Positions 34,807-37,895 of a stretch of 37,895 bases of DNA are shown here, piece by piece; the first letter of the stretch is position 1; each line of letters opens with the position of its first letter. Source of the DNA: Terriglobia bacterium (GTDB taxonomy: Bacteria > Acidobacteriota > Terriglobia > Bryobacterales > Bryobacteraceae). Where the stretch lies: positions 1 to 37,895 of the forward strand of contig JANYJA010000029.1 of NCBI GenBank assembly GCA_025358575.1, written 5' to 3'. A model generated the notes under the pieces. It saw only the letters and a program-made list of their open reading frames with translations. It was not told the origin of the DNA and made no database searches. The translations under genes were made by a program, and so were the position numbers.

Positions 34807-35274
34807 TTAATGTATCTTGGCGGCGAACACGCGCGCGATGGCGTCGGCCCTCGCTTGGTCGAGCCCCGCTACGCCGGCGAGGATGTCTTTCTTGGCGAAT
34901 ACGTAGAGAGGCTGCGCGCCATCCATGCCGAAGTAGCCGCCCATGTGCGGAAGATATTTCGGGTTCGTCAGGTTCTTCTTGAAATCGAGCAGAAGAAACG
35001 CGGCTCGATCGCCGGTGAGCATTCGGATCGCGAAGAGCTGGTAGGACGTCCCGTCGAGTTTGTAATCGGCGACGGTGCCGCCGGGAAGAAACGGTTTGCC
35101 CAACAGGTGATTCGCGACCACGTGCGTGCCGGTTTGAGCGGCCAGAGGGAAGAGCGCGGTTTCGTCTTTTGGCGGTGCAGGCGCGGCTTCGGATTCAGCG
35201 GATTTCGTGGGGGGCGGGGTGCCGCAGTTGTTGAGCCCGGCCGTAAGGATGATCACGATGAGAGCCAACTTCAT
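34807..35274 (-). CDS. Putative small lipoprotein of unknown function
   Basis: This 155-aa protein starts 'MKLALIVIILTAGLNNCGTP'. That is a signal peptide with a Cys at position 17, an imperfect lipobox (L-N-N-C). A Pro/Glu/Ala linker follows ('PPPTKSAESEAAPAPPKDE'), then a compact domain ('THVVANHLLGKPFLPGG', 'ADYKLDGTSYQLFAIRML', 'KYLPHMGGYFGMDGAQPLYV'). I do not recognise the family. Its ATG overlaps the stop of the upstream ATP-grasp gene by 4 nt (ATGA), so the two are translationally coupled. An equally long open frame exists on the opposite strand, but it lacks a signal or family pattern. Confidence 0.75.
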   Translation of the reverse strand: MKLALIVIILTAGLNNCGTPPPTKSAESEAAPAPPKDETALFPLAAQTGTHVVANHLLGKPFLPGGTVADYKLDGTSYQLFAIRMLTGDRAAFLLLDFKKNLTNPKYLPHMGGYFGMDGAQPLYVFAKKDILAGVAGLDQARADAIARVFAAKIH

Positions 35275-36488
35275 TGAGTGGGCCTCTCGCGGGCGGGCGC
35301 ACTGGCGTGGAAGTCGGCCTGAACGCGATCCGTATAAATAGCGAGCAGTTTTTCGATGCGCGGGTAACTGGGGCTCTTCACGATCAAGCCGATGTGGTGC
35401 CGCTTATGCATGCGCCAGACTACTTCAGGATCGTCGAAAGCGGCGGTGTCGGGATATTCCTGGCGTGACAGCGAGACCAGCAATCCAGCGAAATCCGAGC
35501 GCGGCTCGGGCGGTGAGTAGGGTGCGCGGCCGCCCGCAATCTCGATCTTTGCCCATTCCGCCCAAAGATTGATTCCAGTGGCGGCTTCCAAATATTCGGC
35601 GATATGCGCGCCTCCCACGCGAGCGGAAGTTTCGAGAAAATAGCAGCAGCCGTCATCGCGGCCAAGAATAAATTCCGTATGCGAAACCCCGCGCAGCAGT
35701 CCCAGTCCGTCAAGCACCTGTCGATTGGTGTCGAGCAGCCTTCGCGTGATTTCAAATTCCGGGGGGAGCAGCCGCGAAGTGAAGATGCCGCCGCCTTGTG
35801 CAACATCCAGCGGCGGATATCCGTACTGGCTGGCGCGGCAGAATAGCAGTTCGCGCTCGTACACGATGGAATCGACATGGAAGATATCGCCGGCGACGTA
35901 GCGTTCAAGCAGGTAAGAAGGCTGGTGATCGCCAAGCGCATTGGCGAAGGACCAGAACTCGGAGGCATCGTGAACCTTCTTGATGCCGATGGCACCGGCG
36001 AGGTAGCGCGGCTTCAAGACCCAAGGGGGCGGCACGCGCGCGAGGAACCGGTTGATCGTGTCGTGATTGAGGACATGCACAAATTCGGGGACGGTCAGGC
36101 CTTTCTCTACAGCCTTGATGCGCATCGCCAGTTTGTCGCGGAAGTAATGCGTGGTGGTCTGCCCCATGCCGGGGATGCGGAGATGTTCGCGAAGCTCGGC
36201 GGCCATTTCGAGATCGAAATCATCCAGGGGAACAATGCGGTCGATCACGTTGGTGCGCGCTAAATAGCTGACGGCGGAAAGAGTATCGGCGCGATTCCAG
36301 ACTTGGTCCGCGTCGGGCATGTAAAAAATCTCGTCAATGCTTTCGCGGGGCCACTCGGCGGTCTCTTTGAGACTCAAGGAAGTGAGCAGGAAGACACGGC
36401 AGCCCTGCCGCTTGCACTCGCGCAGGAACTCATGGCCTTTCTCAAAGCTGGCCAGACATAGAAAGGTGAGCGGATTGGGTGTCACCAT
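35271..36488 (-). CDS. ATP-grasp family ligase-like enzyme
   Basis: The start at ATG 36488 gives 405 aa ('MVTPNPLTFLCLASFEKGHE'). The open frame continues to 36557, but that adds only a basic, non-homologous leader and overlaps the divergent aminotransferase. The N-terminal Rossmann-like part has 'DRIVPLDDFDLEMAAELREH'. The ATP-grasp core has 'RDKLAMRIKAVEKGLTVPEF', 'PWVLKPRYLAGAIGIKKV', 'YLLERYVAGDIFHVDSIV' and the metal loop 'YFLETSARVGGAHIAEYLEA' (Glu and Arg present, with Ser where Asn is common). ATP-grasp enzymes form an acyl-phosphate and join it to an amine or thiol; the product here is unknown. It heads the minus-strand gene run and is divergent from the aminotransferase with 25 bp between starts. 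Confidence 0.88.
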   Translation of the reverse strand: MVTPNPLTFLCLASFEKGHEFLRECKRQGCRVFLLTSLSLKETAEWPRESIDEIFYMPDADQVWNRADTLSAVSYLARTNVIDRIVPLDDFDLEMAAELREHLRIPGMGQTTTHYFRDKLAMRIKAVEKGLTVPEFVHVLNHDTINRFLARVPPPWVLKPRYLAGAIGIKKVHDASEFWSFANALGDHQPSYLLERYVAGDIFHVDSIVYERELLFCRASQYGYPPLDVAQGGGIFTSRLLPPEFEITRRLLDTNRQVLDGLGLLRGVSHTEFILGRDDGCCYFLETSARVGGAHIAEYLEAATGINLWAEWAKIEIAGGRAPYSPPEPRSDFAGLLVSLSRQEYPDTAAFDDPEVVWRMHKRHHIGLIVKSPSYPRIEKLLAIYTDRVQADFHASAPARERPTQ

Positions 36489-36513
36489 GTAATCTGTTTT
36501 CGTAGCATAGCTT

Positions 36514-37895
36514 ATGTTCTCGTCTCGATTGCCAGCCGACCTTCGGAGAAATCGCATTGCGGATGCGCTGGCCGCCCACTCTGGTGAGCTTTTGGATCTG
36601 ACCGAATCGAATCCAACACGGGCGGCATTCGCCTATCCCGCGGCGCGGATTCTGGGCGCGTTCCTCGACGAGCGTGCGCTGGTGTACGATCCGGCGTCTT
36701 CTGGATTGGCGTCCGCAAGGGCTTTGGTGGCGGCGCATCACGGCGTTTCAGTCGATCGCGTGATGCTGACGACCAGCACGAGTGAAGCGTACGCATGGCT
36801 TTTCAAGCTGTTGTGCGATCCGGGCGACGAAGTGCTGATTCCCCGCCCTTCTTACCCGCTGTTTGAAATACTGGCGGCGCTGGAATCAATCGAGACACGG
36901 CCGTATCCGTTGCGGCATCATCACGGATGGTTCGTCGATTTCGATGCGCTGCGCGCCGCAATTACAAAGCGGACGCGCGCGGTAGCGGTGGTGAATCCGA
37001 ATAATCCGACGGGATCTTATTTGAAGCGCGATGAGCTTCGGCAGTTGGTGGAAATCTGCCGCGAGCACGAGCTGGCGCTGATTTCCGATGAGGTGTTCGC
37101 TGACTACGTTTTGGTTGCGGATGAGGGACGAGTTGCAACGCTGACTGGCGTTGAACACGCGCTTACGTTTTCGCTGAGCGGGCTTTCAAAACTGATCGGG
37201 CTGCCGCAGATGAAACTCGGTTGGATGGTAGTTAGCGGACCTGCTGCGTTGCGCGAACAAGCGATGGCGCGGCTGGAAATGATTGCCGACACGTATCTTT
37301 CCGTGGGCACGCCGGTGCAGTACGCGCTGCCGGAGTTACTAGGGGTTCGAAGTGAAATTCAAGCGCAAATCTCGCGGCGACTCGCCATAAATCTAAATGT
37401 GCTGCGGACGCGTTTGGATCCGCACTGCACGTTACTCGAGCCCGAAGGTGGCTGGTGCGCCACAGTGCGCGTGCCCCATGTTCGCGGCGAGGAGCAGTGG
37501 ATTCTGGAACTGATCGCTCGCGGCGTGGTGGTGCAGCCGGGATATTTCTACGACTTCGATGCCGAAGTACCATTGTCGAAAGGTCTCAAGCCGTTGTCGC
37601 CGTCGCAGTACTACACGCGGCTGACGCAACGGCTCATCAATGCGTTCACGGCGCCGACGGCGGAGGGCGCGCTCTACGAAATTGATCTTCGCCTCAGGCC
37701 GTCTGGTCAGAAAGGCCCAGTGGCGACGCAGCTTTCGAGCTTCATCGAATACCAGACACATGAAGCGTGGACGTGGGAGCACATGGCGCTGACGCGGGCG
37801 CGCGTCGTCTCCGGGCCACCTGAGCTTCGGCGCAAAATCGAATTCGCCATCGCGTCCGTGCTGCGGCAGCCGCGCAACAGAGCCAAAATCGCGAC
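36514..37895 (+). CDS. Class I/II aminotransferase joined in frame to a GlnE-like sequence (probable chimera), 3' end cut by window
   Basis: The frame from ATG 36514 is open to the window edge (460 codons). Residues 1-345 are a PLP-dependent fold-type I aminotransferase: 'TTSTSEAYAWLFKLLCDPGD', 'VVNPNNPTGSYLKRDEL', 'ALISDEVFADYVL', the PLP Lys226 in 'SLSGLSKLIGLPQMKLGW' and 'GVVVQPGYFYDFD'. From about residue 346 the sequence is instead that of glutamine-synthetase adenylyltransferase (GlnE): 'YDFDAE', 'KPLSPSQYYTRLTQRLINAF', 'TAPTAEGALYEIDLRLRPSG' and 'EAWTWEHMALTRARVV'. The GlnE part resembles the alphaproteobacterial type. Both families have a Tyr-Asp-Phe-Asp-like segment at the junction (37549-37560), so recombination or misassembly there is likely. 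The aminotransferase lacks its last roughly 40 residues. Confidence 0.85.
   Translation, partial: MFSSRLPADLRRNRIADALAAHSGELLDLTESNPTRAAFAYPAARILGAFLDERALVYDPASSGLASARALVAAHHGVSVDRVMLTTSTSEAYAWLFKLLCDPGDEVLIPRPSYPLFEILAALESIETRPYPLRHHHGWFVDFDALRAAITKRTRAVAVVNPNNPTGSYLKRDELRQLVEICREHELALISDEVFADYVLVADEGRVATLTGVEHALTFSLSGLSKLIGLPQMKLGWMVVSGPAALREQAMARLEMIADTYLSVGTPVQYALPELLGVRSEIQAQISRRLAINLNVLRTRLDPHCTLLEPEGGWCATVRVPHVRGEEQWILELIARGVVVQPGYFYDFDAEVPLSKGLKPLSPSQYYTRLTQRLINAFTAPTAEGALYEIDLRLRPSGQKGPVATQLSSFIEYQTHEAWTWEHMALTRARVVSGPPELRRKIEFAIASVLRQPRNRAKIA

Noticed and set aside
34810-35277. 155-codon + strand frame opposite the lipoprotein gene
   Set aside because: It is a mirror frame in GC-rich DNA without a signal, a domain or a start context; the minus-strand gene has a signal peptide and operon coupling.
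36489-36557. Upstream start of the ATP-grasp gene at 36557
   Set aside because: The extra residues are not family-like and overlap the divergent aminotransferase.

Overview
The window looks like a chromosomal segment of an Acidobacteriota member close to Bryobacterales/'Solibacter'. The clues are two very large TonB-dependent receptors with an N-terminal carboxypeptidase-regulatory-like domain, a gene carrying the TIGR03437 ('Soli_cterm') signature, several Tat-exported 'RRxFL' enzymes, a FecR protein with Trp-rich repeats, and a high-GC, densely packed layout. This assignment comes from family recognition by eye, not from a search. No rRNA, tRNA, CRISPR array, IS element or phage gene was seen.

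Layout. 1-1753 (+): the 3' part of a metal-dependent amidohydrolase, translationally coupled to a beta-carbonic anhydrase. 1760-7108 (-): a Tat-exported ferritin-like protein, a TIGR03437 gene broken by three frameshifts, and a tight operon of a YVTN-type propeller, an Asp-box propeller and a MoaD/ThiS-like protein ending in Gly-Gly. 7155-11564 (+): a TonB-dependent receptor, a frameshifted VOC/PhnB-like gene and a small membrane protein. 11561-12829 (-): a Tat-exported Gfo/Idh/MocA oxidoreductase. 12962-16800 (+): an M28 glutamate-carboxypeptidase-like peptidase, an amidohydrolase-2 enzyme and a shortened PaaK-like protein that runs antisense into the next gene. 16664-19725 (-): a second TonB-dependent receptor with one frameshift. 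19979-23359 (+): a secreted arylsulfotransferase-like/FN3/TolB-propeller fusion. 23361-26625 (-): RNase R followed by a Tat-exported sugar-isomerase-like protein. 26653-29377 (+): a three-gene coupled cluster made of a thioredoxin-fold protein with an in-frame TGA, a FecR/Trp-rich-repeat protein and an adenosine-specific-kinase-like protein. 29427-36488 (-): an ATP-grasp enzyme, a lipoprotein, a sialate O-acetylesterase-like enzyme, a type-B carboxylesterase, an Hpt-like fragment and a CocE/S15 hydrolase. 36514-end (+): a class I aminotransferase whose frame passes directly into a GlnE-like sequence.

The strongest biological signal is at 26653-27231. A TGA codon sits exactly at the first cysteine position of a CPHC-type thioredoxin motif (U-P-H-C). 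It is followed 24 nt later by a perfect 7-bp hairpin whose loop starts with G, which matches the bacterial SECIS pattern. I call this a selenoprotein. The second strong signal is the aminotransferase-GlnE junction near 37549-37560. Because the two families share a Tyr-Asp-Phe-Asp-coding stretch there, an assembly chimera or microhomology recombination is more likely than a working fusion.

Together the genes suggest a heterotroph that takes up and breaks down complex organic matter: outer-membrane receptors, exported peptidases, esterases, oxidoreductases and isomerases, and beta-propeller proteins. Housekeeping functions are represented by RNase R and carbonic anhydrase. Two genes are otherwise intact apart from one frameshift each and one gene has three frameshifts, so part of this may be assembly error rather than biological decay.
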